A DNA stretch of 64,000 nucleotides from Flavobacteriales bacterium UBA1531 (GTDB lineage Bacteria; Bacteroidota; Bacteroidia; Flavobacteriales_D; Sanyastnellaceae): positions 14,131-78,130 of the forward strand of contig DCPZ01000011.1 of the NCBI GenBank assembly GCA_002323795.1, given 5' to 3'. Under the pieces are notes generated by a model that saw only the letters and a list, made by a program, of their open reading frames with translations, had not been told where the DNA came from and searched no databases. The translations under genes were made by a program, and so were the position numbers. Positions 51,593 through 60,529 of the stretch are shown piece after piece; the stretch's first letter is position 1; every line of letters starts with the position of its first letter.

Positions 51593-54500
51593 TGCGCTGC
51601 TCAGATTCTGCCATCATTGCCTCCAATTCCACCATTTGAGCTTCTAATTCTGAACCTAGAGAATCCTGAGGCAAATAAAGAGTCGCTGTCTGGACCATGA
51701 CCTCGGCGACTTGTTTCGCAATCCTTCTTTCTTGGGCTAACGAGCGGAAACGAGCGGGATCTAGCGAATGGTAATACTCCAGATCATCGGCTTGAATCTC
51801 AAAAAGTCGGCGGGTCAAATTGACCCCAAGTTCTCTGGCCAAGGCACGTCGATCATCTGCCAGATCATAAACCTTGATTCCCGGGGCTTCTGAGGTGGAT
51901 GCCAATTCCATGAGGCTCCCTTGGATGCTCATCAAAACGCGGCTAATGGGCACATTTGCTTCGGGCATCTTAACGATAACTTGCTCCAAAATATCCAATG
52001 CACGGTTCGGGTCATCTTCTTTCATAAGCTCCTCAGCCAAAACAGAAAGTTGCAATCTGAAATTCGTCACCATGCGGCGGTTGTTCTCGTCCATGTATAT
52101 GCCGTCTTCGACATTATCCATGCCTCCCCAAGACCACTTGTCCATTACGTTGGAGTACATTGCATTTGTCGCAACTCCCCCAAAGGCATTTGGATTGTCA
52201 TTCTTCGGGTAACGAATGGGAACCAACCGGTAAGCAAGTCCCTCCAAACGGAAGAATGATTGCAAGCCCATATAACTGTCTGGGCCAGTTGTGACAGCGA
52301 AGTAGATTGGCCGTTCCCAATTGTTTCCTCGAATCATATCCAGCACTGCAAATTGACTTTTCAATATGTAGCCTTTTGGCTTTCCGTTGGCTCCGGATAA
52401 TGTGAACTCAATCGCATCCACTCGCTGCTTCATTTCATCGGCATCCAAGACGTTATTTTGAACCAATGCCGCGCTATCTGCAGGTATGCGAAAGCTATGC
52501 GAAGGCAAAACCGAATAACTCTTACCCCCTCCAAAAGATCTTGTTTTGCTGTCATCCAAAGCGACTGCCATGGCCGCGTCCAGGTCCATATATGGCGCAG
52601 ACGCGTTTTGTGGCCGGTCCATCACGACAACATCTCGTGTCCCCTGACGATAGCTTTCTTCGTCCATCAAGATGGGCAAAGGTGGGCTATCATAAGCCTG
52701 TCGTTTCATTTGATCAATGTACCAGTCCGTATTGAGCAGGCTCAAATTACAGATGCGCACATCTGTCCTATAACCTTCCACTTCCTGCACGTACCAGAGC
52801 GGAAATGTATCGTTATCACCATTGGTGAATAAGATCGCGTTTTTGTCCAGCGAATCCAGGTAATTCTTTGCAAAATCCACTCCTGTGCGACGATTGGCGC
52901 GGCTGTGATCATCCCATCCTTCCGTCGCCATGAGGCAAGGAACCGCAAGAGCCAGAGCCAGCATGGTTTGAGCGCGAAGGGATTCCTTTACGGACATCGC
53001 ATGCAAGAGCCAGCCGATGCCCATAAGCAAGGCAACCACTCCCGCCATGAAAGCAATGGAAGCGCTGAGTGCGTGCGGTCCACCCGACACCATTTCCATT
53101 GCATACAACACAACTGCAGCCGCAGCACTTCCCCCCAAAACGCGAACAAAGCTTTGAACATCGGCTTTCCTGGCCCATTCAAACATGGCATACACGCCAA
53201 GACCTATCCAAATGGCATAGGCGTAAAAGGACCCAACAAACGCATAGTCTCTCTCCCTGGGTTGGAATGGATATTGATTGAGATAAACTACGATTGCCAT
53301 GCCCGTCAGAACGAACAACGCCGCCACAACCAAGAATTGCCTCGGATCTCGGATGGCATGGAAAATCAAGCCGATTAAGCCGAGCAACAAAGGCAGATAA
53401 TAAAATCGATTGTAACCCTTGTTTGCTTTGGCTACTTCCGTCAATGAATCCTGATTGCCTATGCGCTGTTCATCAATGGAATCAATGCCTGAAATCCAAT
53501 TGCCCTCTGTAAAGCTGCCATGTCCCTGAAAGTCGTTCTGCTTACCGGAGAAATTCCATAAAAAGTATCGGAAGTACATCCAGCCCATCTGATAGTCTTT
53601 GAAATAACGGAGGTTCTCCGCTGTGGATGGCATCAAATCTGTTTGTATCCTGTCGAGCATCCCCTCCATTTGACGCACCCTTCGAACATCTTCAGATGAT
53701 CCGCTGCGATTCGCCTGCGACGTAGCAGCGCGAATTTGATTTTCCAACTGTGCCTTTTCACTCTCCAAACGATTCACATATGACTTTCCTGAAGACAAAC
53801 CCTGTTGAAGATCACTCACCATAAGATTTGCCAACGTCTCGAGGATGCCAGCATCCGTTAACGGCGCACGTTGCATGTTTCCTGACTCAAAGTCACGGAC
53901 CAAAATCTCGGACTCAGAAGCAACTTCATAACGCTCGTCAAAACGCAAACCATAAGATCGAAACAATCCGGTCATCGCACGATTCAAGGCATCTTTTGAC
54001 ATGCCTCCCTGCAAGTAATCCTGTGAAATGTGCGCCTCGAATTGCTGCAGATTCATCCGTACCTCATTCAAAGGGCTTGTAAACGATGCCGACTGATTGT
54101 AGCCTTTGTAGTTGCTCCAACTCTTATACGCCTCAATGTGATTTGCTTGTGTTGAGTACATGCGAGGAAATGCAGAGGTAAAACGAGCATCGTAGTTTGG
54201 AACGCTCCCCTTGCGGTCCCCGCTGTCTACGTACTCCTCCTGAATGCGCATCCGATCGTTTCCGTTTGAAGCCAACCAAGCTTGAGCTCCTCCTTCTGTG
54301 CGAAATGACTTCACCCGCTTGTCGACACCTCGGTCTTCAACGATGCTAAAGCTCTTCACAAAACTGGGGCGACCATCGGAATACGGGCGACTCTTATCTG
54401 TGGGACTTCCCCAGTATTCGCCAGTCGCAAGCGGGCGATCACCATACTGTTCTCGATTTAAATACGAGAGCAGAGCGAAAAGGTCCTCAGGGTTATTTTC

Positions 54501-55451
54501 ATCCATAGGCGGATTTGCCGCGCTTCGAATTACAATTACAGCAAACGTCGAATAGCCAATCAAAACCATGGCCATGCCTAGGACAAACGTATTTGCAGCG
54601 ACCCAGTTTTTCATTTGGGTCCACCAAATGGCAACTGTCAAAAATGCAATGAGAAGAGCCGCATACACCATGACTCCAGTATTGAATCCCATGCCGAGGT
54701 CATTGACAAAAAACAGCTCGAACTTTCCCGCCAAATTAACAACGCCTTTGATCAGGCCTTCTTGAATGAAAGCAAGAAGTACAACAGCCGCCACTGCTGT
54801 GAGTAGGAGACCCTTCCAAGAAAATTCATAACGCTTGAAGAAGAATACCAGCGCAATGGCAGGAATGGCAAGCAGATTCAGCAGGTGAACGCCAATGGAG
54901 AGCCCCATGAGGTATGCAATCACCAAAATCCAGCGCAAATGACCCGGCTGATCCGCTACCGACTCCCATTTTAAAATGACCCAAAAAACCAAAGCCGTAA
55001 ACAATGAGGACAAAGCATACACTTCCCCTTCTACAGCCGAAAACCAGAAGCTATCACTGAACGTGTAGGTCAGAGCACCAACGGCCCCAGAACCCAGCAC
55101 GGCCCAGGTTTGTGCAGTGCTCATCCCTTCTTTTCCATTCCCTGTAAACTTTTTTGCAAGGTGCGTAATGCTCCAAAACAAAAAGAGGATGGTGAATGAA
55201 CTGCTCAACGCAGATAACGCATTGGCAAATATCGCCGCAGTTTCAGGAGTCGAAAACACCATAAGAAAACGAGCAAGCAACATGAAAAACGGTGCTCCCG
55301 GAGGATGTCCAACCTCCAACTTGTAAGCAGAAGCGATGAATTCACCGCAGTCCCAAAAACTTGCAGTGGGCTCAATGGTCGACAGGTAGACAATCGTCGC
55401 GATGGCCCAAATGCCCCATCCTGTCCAATTGTTCAGTTTTTGATAGCTCAT
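51564..55451 (-). CDS. DUF2723 polytopic membrane protein, GT-C glycosyltransferase-like
   Basis: 1,295 residues. The N-terminal part has repeated membrane helices and the family signature ASFWDCGEFIASAYKLEV followed by GHPPGAPFFMLLARFL, where the acidic pair resembles the catalytic site of GT-C protein O-mannosyltransferases. Helices continue to about residue 870, including NQYPFQPRERDYAFVGSFYA. The last 400 residues are soluble and predicted to face the periplasm (TNGDNDTFPLWYVQEVEGYR, RICNLSLLNTDWYIDQMKRQ). DUF2723 proteins are thought to add mannose to secreted proteins in Bacteroidota; that function is inferred here from family. A -7-like box precedes the gene. Confidence 0.85.
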   Translation of the reverse strand: MSYQKLNNWTGWGIWAIATIVYLSTIEPTASFWDCGEFIASAYKLEVGHPPGAPFFMLLARFLMVFSTPETAAIFANALSALSSSFTILFLFWSITHLAKKFTGNGKEGMSTAQTWAVLGSGAVGALTYTFSDSFWFSAVEGEVYALSSLFTALVFWVILKWESVADQPGHLRWILVIAYLMGLSIGVHLLNLLAIPAIALVFFFKRYEFSWKGLLLTAVAAVVLLAFIQEGLIKGVVNLAGKFELFFVNDLGMGFNTGVMVYAALLIAFLTVAIWWTQMKNWVAANTFVLGMAMVLIGYSTFAVIVIRSAANPPMDENNPEDLFALLSYLNREQYGDRPLATGEYWGSPTDKSRPYSDGRPSFVKSFSIVEDRGVDKRVKSFRTEGGAQAWLASNGNDRMRIQEEYVDSGDRKGSVPNYDARFTSAFPRMYSTQANHIEAYKSWSNYKGYNQSASFTSPLNEVRMNLQQFEAHISQDYLQGGMSKDALNRAMTGLFRSYGLRFDERYEVASESEILVRDFESGNMQRAPLTDAGILETLANLMVSDLQQGLSSGKSYVNRLESEKAQLENQIRAATSQANRSGSSEDVRRVRQMEGMLDRIQTDLMPSTAENLRYFKDYQMGWMYFRYFLWNFSGKQNDFQGHGSFTEGNWISGIDSIDEQRIGNQDSLTEVAKANKGYNRFYYLPLLLGLIGLIFHAIRDPRQFLVVAALFVLTGMAIVVYLNQYPFQPRERDYAFVGSFYAYAIWIGLGVYAMFEWARKADVQSFVRVLGGSAAAAVVLYAMEMVSGGPHALSASIAFMAGVVALLMGIGWLLHAMSVKESLRAQTMLALALAVPCLMATEGWDDHSRANRRTGVDFAKNYLDSLDKNAILFTNGDNDTFPLWYVQEVEGYRTDVRICNLSLLNTDWYIDQMKRQAYDSPPLPILMDEESYRQGTRDVVVMDRPQNASAPYMDLDAAMAVALDDSKTRSFGGGKSYSVLPSHSFRIPADSAALVQNNVLDADEMKQRVDAIEFTLSGANGKPKGYILKSQFAVLDMIRGNNWERPIYFAVTTGPDSYMGLQSFFRLEGLAYRLVPIRYPKNDNPNAFGGVATNAMYSNVMDKWSWGGMDNVEDGIYMDENNRRMVTNFRLQLSVLAEELMKEDDPNRALDILEQVIVKMPEANVPISRVLMSIQGSLMELASTSEAPGIKVYDLADDRRALARELGVNLTRRLFEIQADDLEYYHSLDPARFRSLAQERRIAKQVAEVMVQTATLYLPQDSLGSELEAQMVELEAMMAESEQRIATMGAFEF

Positions 55452-55485
55452 GTTCGTAGTGGCAATCGCTCTTGATTTGCCAGCA

Positions 55486-55493
55486 CGAAGTTA
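55486..55493 (-). promoter_or_regulatory. -7 box TAACTTCG for the DUF2723-purN-rnhA operon
   Basis: TAACTTCG (one base off consensus) on the minus strand about 35 nt before the ATG at 55451. Only sequence match. Confidence 0.4.
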
Positions 55494-55566
55494 ATGCACC
55501 TCCGGAGATGAATCACGCTTGATTTAGGCCTGAATGCCCGGCGTTTTCAACTGATTTTTCCAAAGG

Positions 55567-57246
55567 TCAATGCAGAATTCTCAATTTTGTGTGCACCGGA
55601 TCTCGGTTTTCTACCGCCCAGGTAACAAGGTACCATCCATCAGCGAATGAAGCTAAATCCACCTCCCCTGATGCGTTGAGCACTTTTTGGTTTTTCACGA
55701 TGCGTCCGTCGAGCGTGTGAATGAGCAGTTGTGCGCTCCCGACAAAGCCCCATGCTTGCCAGAATAGCGAACCGTTCGTTGGGTTCGGCCAAACCTCAAA
55801 TGAAGATATTGGCTCTGTCACACGGTTGATTTCAGTTGTCCCAGTGCAGTCCGAACAAATCTCCACCTCGGCAAAAACTCCTGCCGGACATTCCGGGGTC
55901 TCGTAACCTGCGCTGAAAACGTGGCAGCCATCCTCTTCAAATGTATATGTCAGCGCTGAGACCCCATAATCGTATGGCTCCCCATCCAGTGTCCAAAAAA
56001 TAGTAGCATCCTCCGGTTGATTCAGCGCTCCAATAAGAAATTCATTGCACTCGATTTCGCCCCATTCCACCTCGAGCAAGCAAGCATCTTCATCGCAACC
56101 TTCAATCTCTATCTCCCACTCATAGAGCTCCCCTTGGCACGTTGCGGAATAAAGTTCTGCAGTCACGGAGTATACACCGTCGCTTGGAAAGGTGTAATCG
56201 AAAAATATCCCAGTAGTCCATTCAATCAAGTCACCATTCACCGACCAGCCAATCTCGGTTACGTTCTCATCGTAAATCCAGAACAGAGCATCACATCCAC
56301 CAAGGTATTCCACCTCCATCGCGTCCGAATCGGGGCAGTCACTGCTTTCGAGGTTGGTATAACAGGCTTCCATGCCATCGGGGCAGTTGTCCGTGTAGAC
56401 CTCCACGCAAACGCTCCAGTAAGGATTGAAATCAAAGCCCGCTTCGAAGGTCAAGCCGTTTTCGCTCGTGGGCGGTACCACTTGGCCATCGATGTACCAT
56501 TCGATGATGGCTCCATCGGGTTGCTCGGGAATCTCAAACAAGTACCACATGCCATCTGCACTGGACACATCCATTTCCAAATCACATTCTTCCTCGCCGC
56601 AGCCTTCCACCACAATCGTCGTTGTCAGATATACGCCCATCGGACAATCGAACGAGGTGAAAAAAGCTGTGACCTCGTAGGTCCCTGCACTCGAAAAAAC
56701 GTGCTCCATGAAATGACCGCCAACGACCGATTCTCCTCCATCTCCAAAGTTCCAATCCACGGATTCTCCTGGCTGAAAACTTCCAATTTCAAACGACCAT
56801 TGGCACCCTTCACCGGCAGCGTAATCAATGGCTTCGGGGCAGTAAAATTCCATGGGCGTTTCCACACAAAATTCCGTAATCCATGCACCTTCATTCATGA
56901 CGCGAACCCATCCACTCAAAATCATGATGTAATCGGATTGCATCAATTGCACTTCGATGGCATTCGGATTCACGCTCGCACCTTCGATGGCGATGAAATA
57001 ACAACCAACAGGCAAGCACATCGGTGCAAAAACTCCCTCCTCTGCGACCTCCCAGAGGCCTGTCTCCGCTGTTTCGCTGTTGAGAAAAGATATCTCGTAC
57101 GTCACATTCAATTGAGGGATTTCTCCTCCCGTCGTATTGAACACTGCAAATTCAACGTTCGCACAATCCTGGGCCTCTACGTGGAGTGTCAGGAAAGCCA
57201 ACACGAATGTGAGGCCGAAGACAATCCCCGTTCTATGTAGTGACAT
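55567..57246 (-). CDS. Secreted PKD-domain T9SS protein
   Basis: 559 residues with a signal peptide (MSLHRTGIVFGLTFVLAFLT, cleaved near HVEAQ). Several PKD/Ig-like beta domains are visible: VDWNFGDGGESVVGGHFMEH ending SSAGTYEV, FFDYTFPSDGVYSVTAELY, and LTYTFEEDGCHVFSAGYE. Many cysteines occur in pairs (about 25 in all), unusual for PKD domains. The C terminus (SSFEVWPNPTNGSLFWQAWG ... TKLRILH) is a type A T9SS sorting domain. No enzymatic function is evident; an adhesin-like or structural surface role is likely. It is 5 nt after the FG-GAP gene, so the two are cotranscribed. Confidence 0.82.
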   Translation of the reverse strand: MSLHRTGIVFGLTFVLAFLTLHVEAQDCANVEFAVFNTTGGEIPQLNVTYEISFLNSETAETGLWEVAEEGVFAPMCLPVGCYFIAIEGASVNPNAIEVQLMQSDYIMILSGWVRVMNEGAWITEFCVETPMEFYCPEAIDYAAGEGCQWSFEIGSFQPGESVDWNFGDGGESVVGGHFMEHVFSSAGTYEVTAFFTSFDCPMGVYLTTTIVVEGCGEEECDLEMDVSSADGMWYLFEIPEQPDGAIIEWYIDGQVVPPTSENGLTFEAGFDFNPYWSVCVEVYTDNCPDGMEACYTNLESSDCPDSDAMEVEYLGGCDALFWIYDENVTEIGWSVNGDLIEWTTGIFFDYTFPSDGVYSVTAELYSATCQGELYEWEIEIEGCDEDACLLEVEWGEIECNEFLIGALNQPEDATIFWTLDGEPYDYGVSALTYTFEEDGCHVFSAGYETPECPAGVFAEVEICSDCTGTTEINRVTEPISSFEVWPNPTNGSLFWQAWGFVGSAQLLIHTLDGRIVKNQKVLNASGEVDLASFADGWYLVTWAVENRDPVHTKLRILH

Positions 57247-57251
57247 GGCCT

Positions 57252-58799
57252 TTATTTCTTGATAAACCGACGGGTAAAACGACCAACCTCCGTTTCCACA
57301 GACAGCAGGTACAAGCCGTTGGCTAAATGCTGAATATCTGTTTCACTTCGAGCCGGGTTGCATTGCATGACTTGGGCACCCGAAGCATCTGAAATCGTGG
57401 CCGTCAACACCTCCAATTCGCCCCAATTGAAACGAATCGTTGTGGTTGCTGGATTGGGATAGAGTTCAAATGATGGCGCATCCACCTCGCTGATCTCCAC
57501 CGGTGAAATGTTTTCTTGGAATTCCATCACGTAACCTTCTCCAGAGCCGTATCCAAAAATGTTGTTCGCAAAGAAGTCCAAATCGCCATCGCCATCGATG
57601 TCTGAGAACTGGATGGAGCGAACTCCAAGATTGTTCTTGGGAACATTGATCCCCGCAAGAAGGCCAAATGGATTGTTCACCGATGATGCGAATGAAGGCG
57701 CAGAAGCACTGCCTGTATTTTCAAAGTATTGACAAACAGAATTTGCCGCCACCGGCCCCGAGAAATATAGACTTTGAAGCAAATCCAAATCACCATCTTG
57801 GTCCAAGTCAGCGGCTTCCAATGAGAATGAGAGTCCACCATACTGAGCCCCATCAGCTGAAGGCAGCAAACCAAAAGGCTCCAGCACTGGAGGTGCAAAT
57901 GATGGGTTCGTTGCGGAGCCCGTATTCTCGCACCAATACATCTCATGGAACGCAGGATCCCCGGAATAATCCGTCAACGTTCCGAGAAAGTCTACATCAC
58001 CGTCACCGTCAATATCGGCACATTCAAAAGCATAGGCATACAAATCTGAATCTTTCGATGCCAATGAACCCGATACATCCAAACCAAATGGATTCAATTC
58101 CAATGCAGCAAACTGAGGAGAGGCGGGCGTCCCTGTATTCTCCACCCAAAACATTGCATTGACGAGGTAGGCGTAACTGTACGGATTGTAATTGTAGAGA
58201 TAGGCATATTGACAGCTTCCTACAATATCAAAGTCTCCATCTTGGTCCAGGTCAACGACATCAAAATCAACCCCTGCCACCAATTCCGATTGATCCCATC
58301 CTTCAATCGATGAGGCGTCGAAGCCAAAGGGATTGGATTGAACCGGACCGAAGGCCGCCTCAGATACTGAGCCCTCGTTTTCTTGAAATACAATATTCAC
58401 TGCATAACCTTCTGAATCGTAGGAGGAGTAGAATATCGGCAATTCCAACCCAATGAAGTCTAAATCACCATCGCCATCCAAATCCACAAACTCCGTGTTG
58501 GTGAGACCAACTGTTTCTTCTGTTTGAATGACCAACCCAAACGAATTGGGCTGAACAGGTCCAAAATCCTGAGCATTCGCTTCAACAGCGCTTGCGCCCA
58601 AAAACAGCAAGCCCCCCAGCGCTCGTTTGATGGCACGTGTTGAACAGAGGTGTTTCAATTCCGCAACCATGCGGTGAACCTTGAGTAAAAGTCGTTCTGC
58701 TTGTTGCGTAACCTTTCCATTGGCCTGCTCTATGGCGCGGTGGGCGCGCTTTGCGGCGTGTGCAAGTTGCCGGCGTTTTCTTGCGTAATGTTGATTCAT
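57252..58799 (-). CDS. Secreted FG-GAP/VCBS repeat T9SS protein with basic N-terminal extension
   Basis: 515 residues from the ATG at 58799; the upstream extension would overlap the TIGR03032 gene and is rejected. Residues 1-60 are strongly basic and helical (MNQHYARKRRQLAHAAKRAH), and only then comes a hydrophobic segment (RALGGLLFLGASAVEANAQ, residues about 60-77) with a signal-peptidase-like end. Five repeats follow, each with a calcium-binding-like D-x-D-x-D-G-D-x-D loop (DLDGDGDLDFIGL, DLDQDGDFDIVGS, DIDGDGDVDFLGT, DLDQDGDLDLLQS, DIDGDGDLDFFAN) and an NPFGL-type strand. The C-terminal T9SS domain begins SFELYPNPATTTIRFNW and ends RFIKK. Function unknown; likely surface display. Confidence 0.84.
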   Translation of the reverse strand: MNQHYARKRRQLAHAAKRAHRAIEQANGKVTQQAERLLLKVHRMVAELKHLCSTRAIKRALGGLLFLGASAVEANAQDFGPVQPNSFGLVIQTEETVGLTNTEFVDLDGDGDLDFIGLELPIFYSSYDSEGYAVNIVFQENEGSVSEAAFGPVQSNPFGFDASSIEGWDQSELVAGVDFDVVDLDQDGDFDIVGSCQYAYLYNYNPYSYAYLVNAMFWVENTGTPASPQFAALELNPFGLDVSGSLASKDSDLYAYAFECADIDGDGDVDFLGTLTDYSGDPAFHEMYWCENTGSATNPSFAPPVLEPFGLLPSADGAQYGGLSFSLEAADLDQDGDLDLLQSLYFSGPVAANSVCQYFENTGSASAPSFASSVNNPFGLLAGINVPKNNLGVRSIQFSDIDGDGDLDFFANNIFGYGSGEGYVMEFQENISPVEISEVDAPSFELYPNPATTTIRFNWGELEVLTATISDASGAQVMQCNPARSETDIQHLANGLYLLSVETEVGRFTRRFIKK

Positions 58800-58818
58800 A
58801 TTCTTTCTATTTCGTTGC

Positions 58819-59904
58819 TTAATCGTTGCCGTCTTTTGACGGTTGGCGCCAGAATGTGGTGTCTGGCAAGGTAACGCCATCGGCGTGCACAGGATCCTTC
58901 GGATTGATGATGTTGGGCTTGCGCTTGCCTTTGATCACATGGACATCATAGATTTCTTCCACGGAACTTTGGTATTGGATGACCCCCACTTTCGACCGGG
59001 TCGGCAAATGAAAAATGGCAATCCCTGCTTGGTTGTTTGTCAATTCCCCGGCCAACATCCCAAACGTTTTTGACTTCTCCCGAATCTTCGAAAGTCCGAT
59101 GAACAGATAATCTTCGTGGAAAGACATGCCACGAACGAAACCTCCAAACGATGCAATCACCTCCTTCTCCCCGGTGGTTCGATCGATGCGCACCAATTCG
59201 CCTGTGGCAGAAGTCAAGACGTAAAGTTCTCCGTTGATAAGCGTTGGTGAATGAGGCATTGCCAACCCCTCGGCCAAAACCGTGTTGCTCTCGACATCCA
59301 TGACGATGCCCGTCTTGGTGATGTGTTCACGCCAGCTGTGCCGCTCATTGCCCTGGTTGAACGCCGTCACGTAACGTGGCCGGCCGTCCTCCATTGCGAG
59401 GCCGTTGAGGTGGCAGCGATCTTCCGGTGCAATGCGATCCACAAAGTGTGGCTGCCAAACCGGCGTGAAGTTGTACGCATCGTCCACCTTCATCAGGCAT
59501 GAAAACAAGGTGTTCACCGCGATCAGCCCACCATCTGCATCAAAATGCACATCGTGGATATCCAATGGTCCTGTGAAGTAAGCCGCACGCGGCATATACA
59601 TCGCGTCGTAAACGTTGGGTGATTTGGGGTAGTGTGCGGCCAGCTGCTGGGAATTGCGAAAAACCAGTACCTGATTCAAACAGGCAATGGCCAATCGATC
59701 GGTCTCAGGATCTTCCGCAACCCCCATGGCCTTTTCAAAATTGCGGGGCAGTTGACTGAGCGACTTCTCGTCCTTGGCCGAAAGGAACACCACCTTGCCC
59801 GCCTGATAAGTCGACAGAGCAATACTACATCCCAACCCATGCAACAAAGCAGGAACTTGAGGCGTGTAGGTGCAACTGAAAGGCGGTGGTGGTTTTTGGC
59901 TCAT
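58819..59904 (-). CDS. TIGR03032 family protein
   Basis: 361 residues. Matches the TIGR03032 conserved family by FSCTYTPQVPALLHGLGCSI, LSTYQAGKVVFLSAKDEKSL, ARDRCHLNGLAMEDGRPRYV-type stretches and HSPTLINGELYVLTSATGEL. The fold looks like a beta-propeller (repeated short strands with GxAM/GL turns). No signal peptide is evident, so it is probably cytoplasmic, though the family's role is unknown. It precedes the FG-GAP gene by 19 nt and has a near-consensus -7 box (TTACTTTG at 59955-59948) about 40 nt upstream of its start. Confidence 0.8.
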   Translation of the reverse strand: MSQKPPPPFSCTYTPQVPALLHGLGCSIALSTYQAGKVVFLSAKDEKSLSQLPRNFEKAMGVAEDPETDRLAIACLNQVLVFRNSQQLAAHYPKSPNVYDAMYMPRAAYFTGPLDIHDVHFDADGGLIAVNTLFSCLMKVDDAYNFTPVWQPHFVDRIAPEDRCHLNGLAMEDGRPRYVTAFNQGNERHSWREHITKTGIVMDVESNTVLAEGLAMPHSPTLINGELYVLTSATGELVRIDRTTGEKEVIASFGGFVRGMSFHEDYLFIGLSKIREKSKTFGMLAGELTNNQAGIAIFHLPTRSKVGVIQYQSSVEEIYDVHVIKGKRKPNIINPKDPVHADGVTLPDTTFWRQPSKDGND

Positions 59905-59974
59905 CGCAACGAATCCCCTTTAAAATTCGATGTAAGAACTGCTCATCAAAGTAATCCGTTGCATGAGATTAAAG

Positions 59975-60505
59975 CTAATCTATAAAACGTGGATCAGCCT
60001 CCATGATTTCTCCTGAAACTGGACATGTCCGTAATTCTTGACTCGAATAGAATTTTTTAAATACCGGAAGAAAGTCTTTTTCAATGTCCTGAAGATGGAA
60101 GTATTCCTCGTACAACAACTCGTTCGCCTTGTCCGAAAACCATAATAATCCGTCTTTGTGATTTGCCTGCCGCTTGCGCTCGATCACAAGACCAATAGAA
60201 CCGTTAGAACGAATCGGGGAGTGAGGTATTCTCGCAGGCAACAAAAACATTTCCCCTTCCTTGACTGGTATTTCCACCATCACACCGTCCTGTTGTGTTT
60301 TGATCAGAATGTCTCCTTCAATCTGAAAAAACAATTCCTCTGTCTCGTTATAGTGGTAATCTTTCCTGGCATTAGGGCCTGCCACAATCATTACGATGTA
60401 ATCCCCGCTTTCGACATATAAATTCTTATTGCCCACAGGTGGCTTTAGTAGATCGCGGTTTTCTTCTATCCAAAGCGCGAGGTTGAAAGGCTTTGCAATT
60501 GACAT
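59975..60505 (-). CDS. 3-hydroxyanthranilate 3,4-dioxygenase (accessory iron site eroded)
   Basis: 176 residues. A cupin that opens 3-hydroxyanthranilate on the kynurenine/NAD route using catalytic Fe(II). Metal ligands: H51, E57 (KDYHYNETEELFFQ) and H95 (ARIPHSPIR). Substrate-binding R47, R99 and E109 are also present, so the active site is intact. In bacterial homologues a second rubredoxin-like iron is held by two CxxC pairs near the C terminus; here the equivalent positions are S124, A127, C161 and S164, so three of the four cysteines are gone. The gene is the last of the GH3-to-dioxygenase run, 24 nt after the EamA gene, with its own possible -7 box. Confidence 0.92.
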   Translation of the reverse strand: MSIAKPFNLALWIEENRDLLKPPVGNKNLYVESGDYIVMIVAGPNARKDYHYNETEELFFQIEGDILIKTQQDGVMVEIPVKEGEMFLLPARIPHSPIRSNGSIGLVIERKRQANHKDGLLWFSDKANELLYEEYFHLQDIEKDFLPVFKKFYSSQELRTCPVSGEIMEADPRFID

Positions 60506-60509
60506 GAGG

Positions 60510-60517
60510 TGAATTTA
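60510..60517 (-). promoter_or_regulatory. Possible -7 box TAAATTCA, 4 nt before the dioxygenase ATG
   Basis: TAAATTCA on the minus strand (two bases off TANNTTTG) 4 nt before the ATG at 60505, in the short gap after the EamA stop. Weak by itself, but the spacing repeats that of other promoters in the window. Confidence 0.3.
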
Positions 60518-60529
60518 AGGCATCCCGCT

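Noticed and set aside
56017..57240. A 407-codon open frame on the plus strand
   Set aside because: Antisense to the PKD T9SS gene, whose minus-strand product has a signal peptide, PKD motifs and a sorting domain. The plus frame has no recognisable domain or promoter.
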